DNA of 64,000 nucleotides, taken from Aggregatibacter segnis. Lineage in GTDB: Bacteria; Pseudomonadota; Gammaproteobacteria; Enterobacterales; Pasteurellaceae. This document shows, in pieces, positions 1-9,208 of this stretch. The stretch's first letter is position 1, and each line of letters begins with the position of its first letter. The position numbers and the translations under genes were made by a program. The stretch lies in contig NZ_NRCW01000006.1 of NCBI RefSeq assembly GCF_003130075.1, positions 36,180 through 100,179 on the forward strand, in the 5' to 3' direction. The notes beneath the pieces are model-generated. The model worked only from the letters and a program-made list of their open reading frames with translations. It was not told where the DNA came from and ran no database searches.

Positions 1-1176
1 GGGCAACGCCTGGCATTAAATATTAACCTGGATTTCGACCGCACGTTAATTGAACGCGGCGATTGGTTGTTCTCCCAACCGCCTGCCAAGGCGACAGATC
101 GCGTCACCGTTTGGCTCGAAAACCAAATTCCACTGAACGAAAGCCAACCGGTGCATATTTATCACGCCGCCTCACACACCACGGGCAAGCTGACGTTATT
201 GCAACAACCCAAACTCGCACCTCAGCAACACGCGCTGGCAGAACTGATTTTAGAACAACCGTTATTTTTGGCGCATGGCGACAAAATCATCTTACGTAAC
301 AGCAACTCGACCACCGTACTCGGTGGCGCAAAAGTAATTGAAATCCATTCGCCGAAACGCCATAAGCGTACAGAAGCCCGTTTCGATTATTTACGCCAAC
401 TGATTCAAGCAGAAACAGCCGAAAAACGCACCGCACTTTATCTGCAAAATCATGCGGTGGAAGCCGAGCAGTTAATGTGGATTGAACAGCTGACAGACTC
501 CCAACTGAACGACATTCTTGAAAAGAACGGCGACATTCGCTTCCAAAGCTGGTGCTTTAATGCCGATTATCGCACGCAACAAACAGCGAAATTATTGACC
601 GCACTTGCGCAATATCACGAACAACATCCCGACCAACTCGGCTTAGGTAAAGCCCGTTTATATCGCATTGCAGCACTGAATCAGCCGGAAAAACTGATTT
701 ATCATTTTATTGATGAATTATTAGCCGAGAACCAGCTACAGCAAACCCGTGGTTGGCTACACACCGCCGATCATAAAATTCAATTTAATGAACAAGAGCG
801 TGCATTATGGCAGCAAGTTCTTGAACAATTTGAGCAACATAACGGACAAGCATTGTGGGTGCGTGATCTTGCGGGCTTATTAGGACAGGAAGAAAGCGCT
901 ATGCGCAACTTCCTCTACAAAGCCGGTAAATTAGGCTATCTCACCGCCGTGGTAAAAGACCGTTTCTTCCTGACCGAAAACATTTATGCCACCGCCCGTT
1001 TAATTAAACAGCTTGTCGCCGGAAAAGAAGGTATATCGGTAAACGAATTGCGTGATGCGTTACAATTCGGACGCAAAATGACCGTGCAACTGGTGGAATA
1101 TTTCGACCGCTGTGGTTTCTTACGTCGCAAAGGTAATATTCACGTGTTACGCGATGCGGACGTGTTTGATCTATAA
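1..1176 (+). CDS. selB: Selenocysteine-specific elongation factor SelB, C-terminal part (5' end outside window)
   Basis: The reading frame is open from base 1, so the gene begins upstream of the window. SelB is the dedicated elongation factor that carries Sec-tRNA to UGA codons with a SECIS hairpin. What is visible is the end of the EF-Tu-like part (a RGDWL stretch about residue 18) and the long winged-helix C-terminal region that binds the SECIS RNA. The last third, with the pattern LWVRDLAGLLG followed by RNFLYKAGKLGYL and ending near HVLRDADVFDL, is typical of the last two winged-helix domains. The GTPase domain lies outside the window. The partner tRNA gene selC is also in this window, at 42902-42996, but is not adjacent. 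Identification is from family recall. Confidence 0.93.
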   Translation, partial: GQRLALNINLDFDRTLIERGDWLFSQPPAKATDRVTVWLENQIPLNESQPVHIYHAASHTTGKLTLLQQPKLAPQQHALAELILEQPLFLAHGDKIILRNSNSTTVLGGAKVIEIHSPKRHKRTEARFDYLRQLIQAETAEKRTALYLQNHAVEAEQLMWIEQLTDSQLNDILEKNGDIRFQSWCFNADYRTQQTAKLLTALAQYHEQHPDQLGLGKARLYRIAALNQPEKLIYHFIDELLAENQLQQTRGWLHTADHKIQFNEQERALWQQVLEQFEQHNGQALWVRDLAGLLGQEESAMRNFLYKAGKLGYLTAVVKDRFFLTENIYATARLIKQLVAGKEGISVNELRDALQFGRKMTVQLVEYFDRCGFLRRKGNIHVLRDADVFDL

Positions 1177-1221
1177 AGTGCGGCCGTTTTTGACAACGTT
1201 TTTTAACACATAGGAGCTTCC

Positions 1222-2127
1222 ATGAAAAAACTTCTCGTTTCTGCTTTAGCCGTCGCCGGTCTAACGCTTACAGGCTGCAATGATGAAGAAAAAAATGCTC
1301 TTTCCGAACAAGTGAAAAAACAAACCCAAACAATCGAGCAGCTAAATGCACAAGTGAATACCTTACAAAGACAGGTTTTGGATTTGGCGGAAAATCAAGC
1401 CATTCAAGTAGAACCGGAAGTCCTCTTCCAAAGATCAGAAATCATTTCACCTACAAAAGCTACCGATGATACTTCCATTAACAAAGTCAAATTCGATATT
1501 ACGATGTTAAAAACCAATTCGGATTGGCTAACTGCTTTGTTATTAAATGAAGTCATTGCCTCATTCAATGTGGAAGGGCAGCCTAAAATCGAAACTAAAC
1601 AACAGTTTATTGAACGATTAGAGAAAGACATGGCTGAAACCCTAAAAGAAGCAAGAGAGTATGAAACCTTGGCGATAGAAACCAAAGTTGGCATGGAATA
1701 TTTAGGGCAACGGGAAAACTTAGCCTCCTTCACCCTCCACTATTATAGTTATTCCGGTGGTGCGCACGGGATGTATTCCACCCATTTTGTGAACGTTGAT
1801 TTAGACAAAAAAGCCGTCATTCGATTAGACGATGTCTTTACTAAAGCACAACAAAACAAAGTTAAAGCGTTGCTATGGGAGATTTACCAAAATGAATCTC
1901 GTGGCGATAACGGTGAACAGCAAGAGCCTTTTACCGCAAAAGCCGATTTTTACCTCAGTGATAATTTCTATTTTTCACAAGATGGCATTGTGTTTGTCTA
2001 TCCACCTTATGCCCTTGGCCCTTATGCAGCAGGTGAAAAGGAACTGCGCCTGTCTTTATATGATGATGAAGTCAAAGCCTTGTTAACACCGGCATTTAAA
2101 TTTTTAGGAAAAAATTACGTTGAATAA
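1222..2127 (+). CDS. Lipoprotein with DUF3298/RsiV-like C-terminal domain
   Basis: A 301-residue predicted lipoprotein. The signal peptide MKKLLVSALAVAGLTLTGC ends in a lipobox (LTGC), so Cys19 should be lipidated and the protein membrane-anchored. Residues about 22-55 are rich in Glu/Gln with heptad spacing and probably form a coiled coil. The later part contains SGGAHGMYSTHF and a following stretch on an aspartate-rich strand, the hallmark of the DUF3298 (RsiV-type) fold. The function in Pasteurellaceae is unknown; in other bacteria the fold occurs in lysozyme-binding anti-sigma factors. An AGGAG ribosome site lies 8 bases before the ATG. It is followed directly by a bidirectional terminator. 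Confidence 0.8.
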   Translation: MKKLLVSALAVAGLTLTGCNDEEKNALSEQVKKQTQTIEQLNAQVNTLQRQVLDLAENQAIQVEPEVLFQRSEIISPTKATDDTSINKVKFDITMLKTNSDWLTALLLNEVIASFNVEGQPKIETKQQFIERLEKDMAETLKEAREYETLAIETKVGMEYLGQRENLASFTLHYYSYSGGAHGMYSTHFVNVDLDKKAVIRLDDVFTKAQQNKVKALLWEIYQNESRGDNGEQQEPFTAKADFYLSDNFYFSQDGIVFVYPPYALGPYAAGEKELRLSLYDDEVKALLTPAFKFLGKNYVE

Positions 2128-2132
2128 CAAAC

Positions 2133-2166
2133 AAAAATCCCCAAGCGCATACTTGGGGATTTTTTT
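2133..2166. terminator. Bidirectional rho-independent terminator
   Basis: AAAAATCCCCAAG, a six-base loop, then CTTGGGGAT followed by T6. The A-run on the left side makes it work on both strands, serving the lipoprotein gene (+) and the MgtC-family gene (-), whose stop codon lies inside it. Confidence 0.9.
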
Positions 2167-2884
2167 AATTCTCTAATTCTAAACTCAGCACATCCGGTTC
2201 ATTCTTTAGTAATAAGTACAATTCATGAATGGTGTCTTTGTCATTAATCGTACAACGAATCGTCAATTTGGTTTCACCGTTTGCCTGATCTTTCATATTA
2301 ATATTTTCAATCAGATGGTTATGGGTATGTAGCAGCTGAATAAATTGCCCCACTGCGGCTGGCGACGCCAATGTGGCGGTAATGCGGGTTTTCTTCTTTT
2401 TCTCATAACGGCGCACCCAACGATGCACAGACGGGCTCAAACGAATGGCGATTAAAATCATGAAGGTGGCAATAATCGCATCAAAATAGAATCCTGCGCC
2501 GGAAGCAATACCGATACCCGCGGCCGCCCAAATAATCGCCGCCGTGGTCAAGCCAGAAATGGCATCGTTATGTTTACGCAAAATCACGCCTGCACCAAGG
2601 AAACCGATGCCGCTAATCACCTGAGCCGCCAAACGCATTGGATCGGTACGAATATTTTCCGACACTTGCGCATAATGTTCGGCTGATTGAATGGAAACAA
2701 TGGTGAGTACGCAGGTCGTCACCGCAATAATCATGCAAGTTTTTACCCCCACGGGTTTGGCTTTTAATTCACGTTCCAAACCAATGATGCCGCCCAGCAC
2801 CATGGCAAACGCCATTTTAACGAAAATAAAGAAATGGCTGTCTCGCGCCAATGTTTCAAAAAAAACGGATAGGTTACTCATCAT
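2165..2884 (-). CDS. MgtC/SapB family membrane protein
   Basis: A 239-residue protein with four to five hydrophobic segments in the first 140 residues and a soluble C-terminal domain. The motif GGIIGLERELKAKPVG at about residues 31-46 and the segment with GIGFLGAGVILR at about 92-103 are characteristic of MgtC/SapB proteins. The C-terminal part (about 165-239) resembles an ACT-like regulatory fold. Family members are inner-membrane proteins linked to magnesium limitation and, in intracellular pathogens, to modulation of the F-type ATPase. The role in this organism is not known. It starts just downstream of rluE on the same strand (one base between them), so the two are probably cotranscribed. 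Confidence 0.85.
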   Translation of the reverse strand: MMSNLSVFFETLARDSHFFIFVKMAFAMVLGGIIGLERELKAKPVGVKTCMIIAVTTCVLTIVSIQSAEHYAQVSENIRTDPMRLAAQVISGIGFLGAGVILRKHNDAISGLTTAAIIWAAAGIGIASGAGFYFDAIIATFMILIAIRLSPSVHRWVRRYEKKKKTRITATLASPAAVGQFIQLLHTHNHLIENINMKDQANGETKLTIRCTINDKDTIHELYLLLKNEPDVLSLELEN

Positions 2885-2885
2885 G

Positions 2886-3587
2886 TTAAATTGTTAATCC
2901 AAGTGATTGATAAAGTTGTTTTAGTTCATCTTGCGTTAAAGTGCGGTAGGTTTTTGGCGCTAAATTTTGTAGCGTAAAACCGGCAAGCTGATAACGAATT
3001 AAACGCAATGTCGGAAAACCAATATGCGCTGTCATTCTACGCACTTGGCGATTTCGCCCCTCATAAATTTTAATTTCTAACCATGATGTAGGAATATTTT
3101 TTCGCTCGCGAATGGGCGGAACACGTTGCCATAAACAGTCCGGTTCGGAAATCAACCGCACTTTTGCCGGTTTTGTCATACCATCTTTTAATTGCACACC
3201 CCGCCGAAGTTGCTCTAACGCGGTTTCATCAGGCACGCCTTCCACCTGTACCCAGTAAGTTTTTTCCATTTTAAACTTAGGTTCCGCCAAGCGATGTTGA
3301 ATCTCCCCGTTGTTAGTCAACAACAATAATCCCTCACTATCGCGATCCAGCCGCCCGACAGGATAAACGTCACCGATATCAATAAAATCTTTCAACGTGC
3401 TACGGCCATTTTCATCACTAAATTGGCACAACACATCAAAGGGTTTGTTGAACAGAATTACTTGAGTTTGAGAAAACGCGATTTTAGGCTTAGAAACACC
3501 ACCAAAATGAACCGCACTTTGTGCTGGTTTTCTCCGTTTTTGGGATTTTCGCCGAAAAGATGTTGGCTGCATAAATAAGATATTCAT
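2886..3587 (-). CDS. rluE: 23S rRNA pseudouridine synthase RluE
   Basis: A 233-residue RsuA/RluE-family pseudouridine synthase. The catalytic motif [17 protein letters not shown] is complete, with its Asp at about residue 111, and [12 protein letters not shown] and [11 protein letters not shown] occur toward the C-terminus. There is no S4 domain at the N-terminus, which fits RluE (U2457 of 23S rRNA) rather than RluB, RluF or RsuA. The N-terminal ~35 residues are basic and poorly conserved in such proteins. RluE rather than a paralogue is judged from recalled similarity to the E. coli protein. It is the upstream gene of a two-gene leftward unit with the MgtC-family gene. Confidence 0.88.
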   Translation of the reverse strand: MNILFMQPTSFRRKSQKRRKPAQSAVHFGGVSKPKIAFSQTQVILFNKPFDVLCQFSDENGRSTLKDFIDIGDVYPVGRLDRDSEGLLLLTNNGEIQHRLAEPKFKMEKTYWVQVEGVPDETALEQLRRGVQLKDGMTKPAKVRLISEPDCLWQRVPPIRERKNIPTSWLEIKIYEGRNRQVRRMTAHIGFPTLRLIRYQLAGFTLQNLAPKTYRTLTQDELKQLYQSLGLTI

Positions 3588-3846
3588 AAAAATTTTGCAT
3601 ACTTTATCACCAATTGAAGCAAAATCTAAATTTACGTCCTAAATAAATGCACAAAATAGGGAACTTTTTCATCATTAGCGTTTTATTCGGCATTTTACGC
3701 CCTTTTTTAGCAAGTTAACGTTGTTTTTTTATAAATCTCATTTTTTTATTCTAAAAATTAAATTTTAAAAAAGAATAAAAAACTATAATTTAAAAATAAT
3801 TTAATTAAAAATAACGTAAATTTTCGTAATTTGTTATTTTTGTCTA

Positions 3847-3874
3847 TTGACTCGCGTTTTTATTGATTTATATT
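3847..3874 (+). promoter_or_regulatory. Candidate sigma-70 promoter for the NSS transporter
   Basis: TTGACT at 3847-3852, 16-base spacer, TATATT at 3869-3874, about 39 bases before the transporter ATG. The remainder of the 3588-3912 gap is very AT-rich and holds no gene that I can see. Confidence 0.5.
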
Positions 3875-3912
3875 GAGGCTCTAACATTTTTTTAACTTTA
3901 ACAGGTTGTTCC

Positions 3913-5412
3913 ATGACTCAAACACATAAACGTGAAACATTCTCCGGACGCAGAGCCTTTATTTTTGCGGCGATCGGTTCGGCAGTTGGCTTAGGAAACA
4001 TTTGGCGTTTCCCTTATGTTACTTATGAAAACGGCGGCGGCGCCTTTATTATCCCTTACATTGTGGCGTTATTAACGGCCGGCATTCCTTTAGTCTTTTT
4101 AGATTATGCTTTAGGCCACAAATTCCGCGCCTCTCCACCATTAGCTTATCGCAAGCTCAAAACCGCTTTTGAAACCTTCGGTTGGTGGCAAGTGATGATC
4201 AACGTGATTATTGGTCTTTACTATGCGGTTATTCTTGGCTGGGCAGCAAGCTATGCTTATTATTCCTTCAGCTCCGCTTGGGGGAGCAATCCGGTAGATT
4301 TCTTCTTACATGAACACATTAAGATGGCAAGTGAGGTGGCATTAAGCTTGGATTTCGTTGACACTGTTGTCGGTCCGTTACTTGCCGTGTGGATTATCAC
4401 ATTGTTGATTCTTTCTTTTGGCGTACAAAAAGGCGTAGCACGTTCTTCCGTTATCTTTATGCCAATTTTGGTGATCATGTTCATTACCTTAGTGGTCTAT
4501 TCCTTGTTCTTACCGGGTGCAGAAAAAGGCCTTGATGCCTTATTCTCACCAAACTGGGACAAATTAGCCGACCCAAGCGTTTGGATTGCCGCATACGGCC
4601 AGATTTTCTTCTCACTTTCCATTTGCTTCGGCATCATGTTGACTTATGCCTCTTACTTGAAAAAAGAATCGGATTTAACCGGCGCGGGCTTAGTGGTTGG
4701 CTTTGCTAATAGTAGCTTTGAAGTATTAGCAGGTATCGGCGTATTCTCTGCGTTAGGATTCATTGCTGTCGCCAACGGACAAGATGTCAGCGAGGTTGCC
4801 AAAGGCGGTATCGGCTTAGCCTTCTTTGCCTTCCCAACCATCATTAACCAAGCACCGTTAGGTCAATTATTGGGCGTATTATTCTTCGGGTCTTTAGTTT
4901 TCGCCGGCTTAACCTCTTTCATTTCCGTATTAGAAGTGATCATTGCGGCGGTACAAGATAAATTACGATTACGTCGTGCACATGCAACATTCTTGGTGGG
5001 CTTACCAATGATGGTGGCATCCACCTTATTATTTGGTACGGCTGCCGGCTTACCGATGCTTGATACCATGGACAACTTCGTCAACATGTTCGGTATCGTG
5101 GCTGTGGCGTTCTTCTCTTTACTCTCCATCATCGTTACCGGCAGATTAAAAGAACTTGGTGAACACTTAAACGAAACCGGTTCTTTCAAAGTTGGCGCAA
5201 TCTGGAAAGCCTGCATTGTAGTCACTACCGGCGTATTGGCGTTCATGCTTTACAAAGAAGCCACCAAAGTATTGGCAAACGGCTACGAAGGCTATCCTGA
5301 ATGGTTCGTTAACACCTTCGGTTGGGGCATGGCAATCGGTTTAGTCATTATCAGTTTCTTACTTTCCCGTTTACCGTGGAAAAATCTCACACAAACACAA
5401 GGAGAAAAATAA
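3913..5412 (+). CDS. Sodium-dependent transporter, neurotransmitter:sodium symporter (NSS/SNF) family
   Basis: A 499-residue polytopic membrane protein of LeuT-fold type. The first helix carries the NSS signature [16 protein letters not shown] (about residues 16-31), which lines the sodium and substrate sites. About eleven to twelve hydrophobic segments follow, ending near residue 490. The next gene is a 30-residue membrane peptide starting one base after the stop codon, the arrangement seen in methionine/alanine importers of the MetPS type. Methionine or alanine is therefore a plausible substrate, though sequence alone does not prove it. AGG at 3902-3904 provides the ribosome site. Confidence 0.88.
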   Translation: MTQTHKRETFSGRRAFIFAAIGSAVGLGNIWRFPYVTYENGGGAFIIPYIVALLTAGIPLVFLDYALGHKFRASPPLAYRKLKTAFETFGWWQVMINVIIGLYYAVILGWAASYAYYSFSSAWGSNPVDFFLHEHIKMASEVALSLDFVDTVVGPLLAVWIITLLILSFGVQKGVARSSVIFMPILVIMFITLVVYSLFLPGAEKGLDALFSPNWDKLADPSVWIAAYGQIFFSLSICFGIMLTYASYLKKESDLTGAGLVVGFANSSFEVLAGIGVFSALGFIAVANGQDVSEVAKGGIGLAFFAFPTIINQAPLGQLLGVLFFGSLVFAGLTSFISVLEVIIAAVQDKLRLRRAHATFLVGLPMMVASTLLFGTAAGLPMLDTMDNFVNMFGIVAVAFFSLLSIIVTGRLKELGEHLNETGSFKVGAIWKACIVVTTGVLAFMLYKEATKVLANGYEGYPEWFVNTFGWGMAIGLVIISFLLSRLPWKNLTQTQGEK

Positions 5413-5413
5413 G

Positions 5414-5506
5414 ATGTCAACCAACGCAATTATCATGATGGCTATCGCGCTCATCATTATCTGGGGCGGATTATTGGTTTCCCTCATTAGATTACCGAAA
5501 GAATAA
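5414..5506 (+). CDS. MetS-like small subunit of the NSS transporter (30 aa)
   Basis: A very small gene encoding 30 residues: MSTNAIIMMAIALIIIWGGL, then seven residues of membrane/loop and the ending PKE. It is a single hydrophobic helix with a short polar tail. It starts one base after the transporter stop codon, with GGAGAAAA just upstream as ribosome site, and a strong terminator follows within 25 bases. MetS, a tiny essential partner of the MetP transporter in Corynebacterium, has the same size and position. That this is a homologue is inference from length, hydrophobic pattern and synteny. Confidence 0.8.
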   Translation: MSTNAIIMMAIALIIIWGGLLVSLIRLPKE

Positions 5507-5523
5507 TTTAGGCTTTCAAAAAT

Positions 5524-5556
5524 AAAAATCCCATCAAATGTTTGATGGGATTTTTT
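5524..5556 (+). terminator. Rho-independent terminator
   Basis: ATCCCATCAAA, two-base loop TG, TTTGATGGGAT, then a T-run. It ends the NSS transporter/small subunit unit. An uptake signal (AAAGTGCGGT) follows at 5563-5572. Confidence 0.9.
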
Positions 5557-5631
5557 ATGGGAAAAGTGCGGTGGTTTTTTCATACGTTTTAAAACACCGC
5601 AAAAACCTACCGCATTTTGGTTCAACAAGCC

Positions 5632-7290
5632 TTATGACATCCGTCCGTTAGCGATGGGAATAACCTGATCACAAATTGCCATAGTAGAGGCGCGATGGCT
5701 CACTAGGATGATCAATTTTTCTGCTTTCACGTTTAGCAAGGATTGCAAAATCATGGCTTCGTTTAAGCTATCCAGATTGCTGGTCGGTTCGTCCAACAAA
5801 ATAATCGGTGCATTGTGCAAGAAGGCGCGGGCAATACCGATACGTTGTTTTTCACCGTCAGAAAGGTTGTTCCCCATTTCAGTGATTTTAGTGTCGTAGC
5901 CTTCCGGCAAACTCATGATAAATTCATGAATAGAGGCTTTTTTCGCTGCTTCAATTACTTGCTCTTTCGTTGCCTTACGGTTTGCCAACACAATATTTTC
6001 ATACACGGTTTCATTGAAAATATAGGTTTGTTGGGTGATGTAAGCGATATTGTCGCGCAAATTCACCGTATTAATGTTTTTTAAGTCCGTATCGTTAATG
6101 CGAATACGGCCTTGTTGCGGATCGTAAAAACGCATCATTAATTTCAGAAGCGTACTTTTCCCACTACCGCTGCGACCGTGAATACCGAGAATTTCACCTT
6201 TATTAAGCTGCAAATTCACATCAGACAAAATTTGTTCGTCCGCATAAGCAAAACTGACGTTTTCTACGTTAATTTGCTGCACATCAGCGATATTCACACC
6301 ATTTTCTACGTCTTTTAATTCCGGCTGTTCTGCCAATAACGCTAACACACGTTCGCCGCTAGCGAGGGTTTGCAATAAGTTGTTAGACAGGTTACTTAAA
6401 GCAATCACCGGGCCATAACTCGACATCAATAAAATCACACCAATGAGCAAGCCGGCAAAATCAATGTAATCGTAAGCAAAGAGCGTTAAGCCCACCAATA
6501 AAATCACGATATTAAAGAAAGACACCGCGATTTCCGTGAGCGAACGCACGTTGCCTTCTTGTTGTTTGATTTTTAAAAAGGCTTGGTCGATTTTTTCACT
6601 GCGTTGGTGGATTTCCTGTAAACGTTTTTCCTCGTTCCCGAAAAGTTGAATTTCTTTCATGCCACGAATGCTATCGAGGAAGAAATCGTTCATTTCGCCG
6701 ACTAAGTCACGGTATTTACGGCCATCTTCACGCGCCATTTGGGTGGTAACGATAGGCAAAATAATGCCGACAGTCACATACGCTAAAAATGCCACCAACA
6801 CGAACCACCAAGAAATATGCGCGAACACCGCCAATAAAATACCGGAGGTTAAAAAAGCAATGGCGATCGGCGCGATGGTGTGCGCATAAAACACTTCCAA
6901 CAATTCAATGTCGTTGGTCACCAAAGAAAGCAATTGACCGGATTGTTTGTCCTGCAATTTCACAAACGCCAAACGACGTAATGCACTGAACACTTTGTCG
7001 CGCAACAACGCCAATAATTTGAAGGCGATGTAATGGCCGGACATTTGTTCCAAATAACGTAAAATGCCACGCGCTACCGCCAGCACAATAAGTGCGGTCA
7101 AAATTTGCGATAAATTTAAGTGGGTGTGGAAGTTAAGCAATTCCGACAAGCCCATAGCTCCTAGCACCATAATGAAAATAGCGCTGAGGAAACCGAGGGT
7201 ACCCATAATGATGGTGAAACTCATGATATGCGCCAATGGCGTCACCAATTTCATGAGCTGCCACATAACGACAAATCCATTCTTACGCAT
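5632..7290 (-). CDS. cydC: Heterodimeric ABC exporter subunit CydC (glutathione/cysteine export)
   Basis: A 552-residue half-ABC transporter: six membrane helices in the first ~310 residues, then an ATPase domain with Walker A (GIHGRSGSGKSTLL, about 368-381), an LSDGEKQRIGIARA signature and Walker B (IILLDEPTSNLD). CydC pairs with CydD to export glutathione and cysteine to the periplasm, which is needed to assemble cytochrome bd. It overlaps the end of cydD by eight bases, indicating translational coupling. Assignment as CydC rather than CydD rests on gene order and recalled similarity. Confidence 0.9.
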   Translation of the reverse strand: MRKNGFVVMWQLMKLVTPLAHIMSFTIIMGTLGFLSAIFIMVLGAMGLSELLNFHTHLNLSQILTALIVLAVARGILRYLEQMSGHYIAFKLLALLRDKVFSALRRLAFVKLQDKQSGQLLSLVTNDIELLEVFYAHTIAPIAIAFLTSGILLAVFAHISWWFVLVAFLAYVTVGIILPIVTTQMAREDGRKYRDLVGEMNDFFLDSIRGMKEIQLFGNEEKRLQEIHQRSEKIDQAFLKIKQQEGNVRSLTEIAVSFFNIVILLVGLTLFAYDYIDFAGLLIGVILLMSSYGPVIALSNLSNNLLQTLASGERVLALLAEQPELKDVENGVNIADVQQINVENVSFAYADEQILSDVNLQLNKGEILGIHGRSGSGKSTLLKLMMRFYDPQQGRIRINDTDLKNINTVNLRDNIAYITQQTYIFNETVYENIVLANRKATKEQVIEAAKKASIHEFIMSLPEGYDTKITEMGNNLSDGEKQRIGIARAFLHNAPIILLDEPTSNLDSLNEAMILQSLLNVKAEKLIILVSHRASTMAICDQVIPIANGRMS

Positions 7291-9031
7291 GATTTGCCCC
7301 CGTTCTGATATTTTCTAAGTTCTTTTGTTGATTAAACATTTCTGCATAAATTCCGTTTTCAGCCATTAAAGAAGCATGATCGCCTGATTCTGCCAGGTGA
7401 CCGCTTTGTAACACATAAATTTGATCGGCATTTACCGCATTCGCCAGACGGTGAGAAATCATGATGATAGTTTTTTCGTGTTTAAGCTGTTGAATAAATT
7501 GCAGAATGATTTCTTCACTTTCTACGTCGATGTTACTGGTGGCTTCATCGAAAACGTATAAATCAGCATTGTGCAACAAGGCACGCGCCAACGCTAAACG
7601 TTGAATTTGACCGCCGGACAAGTTAGTTCCGCGACTTAATAACATCATGTCCAACCCGCCGTTTTCACGGACGAAATTCGCCAAATTCACTTGTTCCAAG
7701 CATTGATAAATGGCTTCGTCGGAGGCATTGGATAGTGCCATCAACATATTTTCTCTAAGGCTACCTTTGAAAATGTAACTGCTGTGGCTCACCAACGAAA
7801 CATGGCGATACAAGGAATGACGGTTAATTTGTTTAATATCAACGCCATTAAATAAAATTTCCCCTTGCTGCGCTTGGTAAAAACCCATGAGCAAGGAAAC
7901 CAGCGTGGATTTACCGCAACCGCTTTTACCCACAAAAACTGTTAATTGCTTCGGTTGAATATTAAGGTTTAAGCCGTTAATCGCCGGTTTTTCTGCAGAA
8001 TAGGCAAAATGTAAATCCTTAATTTGCACGGTGACTTCATTTTTAGCTGGAAAATCCACCGCACTTTTGTTTTCTTCTACCGGGGTATCCAACAGCGTAA
8101 AGATTTTTTCTGAAGCGGCCTTGCCGTTCATCGCCACGTGGAAGAAAGAGCCGAGTAAGCGTAATGGAATGAAAAATTCGGAAGAAAGCAAAATGAATAA
8201 AATGACACCGAAAATACTTAAATTGCCATCTTGGTATTGTAAAAGCGCTGTCAAAATCCCCAATGCTGCACCGCCGTAAGCCAATAAATCCATTAAAGAA
8301 ACGGAGTTCAGCTGCATGGTCAACACTTTCATGGTGATGGTACGGAAATTCTCCGCTTCGATATCCATTTGTTTGGCTTTGTAATCATCGTCTTGATAAA
8401 TTTTTAAGGTGATCAAGCCTTGTAGGTTATCCAAAAAGCTGCTGCCTAACCCGACATAAATAGACCAATATTTCGCCAACAAACGTTTCGCGATTTTATT
8501 TACCGCAATGATGGACATTGGAATTAACGGCACGCAAACCAAAAGAATTAACGAGGTCGGTGCGTTAAAAAAGACCAGGAAAACAAACAGCGTGAGCGGC
8601 GCAAGCAGGCTATAAAACAACTGAGGAAGATAACGACCGAAATAAATTTCCAGTTGTTCCACGCCTTCAGATGCCACTTGGATCACGGAAGAGGTAGATT
8701 GTTGGTTAACCTGATTCAGCGGCATGGAAGATAATTTTTGATAAATCAGCGTACGCAATTTATGCTTCACTTGCGTACTCGCTTTATAGGAAGCTTTCAC
8801 CGCCATTTTGCCCGCCCAAGCACGCAACGCCAGACAAGCAACCAAAACAACAGTAAAAATGACCGCACTTTGCAGCGTAAGCGTACGTTCAAACGCCCAT
8901 TGCAAACAAATGGCAAACACCACCGCACTTATTATCCCGCCGATTAAGGCAACCCAGTTCCATAATACATTAATAGCAATCCATTTTTTGCTATCCGCGA
9001 CTGTGTTTATCAGTCGTTTATCTATCATCAT
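7283..9031 (-). CDS. cydD: Heterodimeric ABC exporter subunit CydD
   Basis: A 582-residue half-ABC transporter, first gene of the leftward cydDC unit. Six membrane segments occupy the first ~320 residues. The nucleotide-binding domain carries GKSGCGKSTLVSLLMG (Walker A, about 376-391), the signature LSGGQIQRLALARALLH, Walker B with DEATSNID and the switch histidine in MISHRLA. Together with CydC it exports reduced thiols to the periplasm in support of cytochrome bd assembly. The upstream 177-base gap before the Dcu carrier gene is AT-rich and must contain its promoter; no single clear motif stands out. Confidence 0.9.
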   Translation of the reverse strand: MMIDKRLINTVADSKKWIAINVLWNWVALIGGIISAVVFAICLQWAFERTLTLQSAVIFTVVLVACLALRAWAGKMAVKASYKASTQVKHKLRTLIYQKLSSMPLNQVNQQSTSSVIQVASEGVEQLEIYFGRYLPQLFYSLLAPLTLFVFLVFFNAPTSLILLVCVPLIPMSIIAVNKIAKRLLAKYWSIYVGLGSSFLDNLQGLITLKIYQDDDYKAKQMDIEAENFRTITMKVLTMQLNSVSLMDLLAYGGAALGILTALLQYQDGNLSIFGVILFILLSSEFFIPLRLLGSFFHVAMNGKAASEKIFTLLDTPVEENKSAVDFPAKNEVTVQIKDLHFAYSAEKPAINGLNLNIQPKQLTVFVGKSGCGKSTLVSLLMGFYQAQQGEILFNGVDIKQINRHSLYRHVSLVSHSSYIFKGSLRENMLMALSNASDEAIYQCLEQVNLANFVRENGGLDMMLLSRGTNLSGGQIQRLALARALLHNADLYVFDEATSNIDVESEEIILQFIQQLKHEKTIIMISHRLANAVNADQIYVLQSGHLAESGDHASLMAENGIYAEMFNQQKNLENIRTGANHA

Positions 9032-9160
9032 AACGTTTATTTTTCCTTAAAAAATCACATCAGTAAAAAGAACCATATCATAACATTTTTATAACAAATG
9101 ATAATTAATTTTATTCTAATTTTTGGTATTTTTATATTTGACGCTTAAATTTAAAACAAA

Positions 9161-9190
9161 AAAATAGCACCTTAAGAAAGGTGCTATTTG
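9161..9190 (-). terminator. Rho-independent terminator of the Dcu-family carrier
   Basis: Read on the minus strand: AAATAGCACCTT, short loop, AAGGTGCTATTT and a long T-run. It lies 19 bases beyond the carrier stop codon. Confidence 0.85.
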
Positions 9191-9208
9191 TATAAAATTC
9201 AAATCGGT

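Noticed and set aside
4260..4484. Minus-strand frames inside the NSS transporter and other long genes
   Set aside because: They lie antisense to clearly conserved genes and show no ribosome site or family motif.
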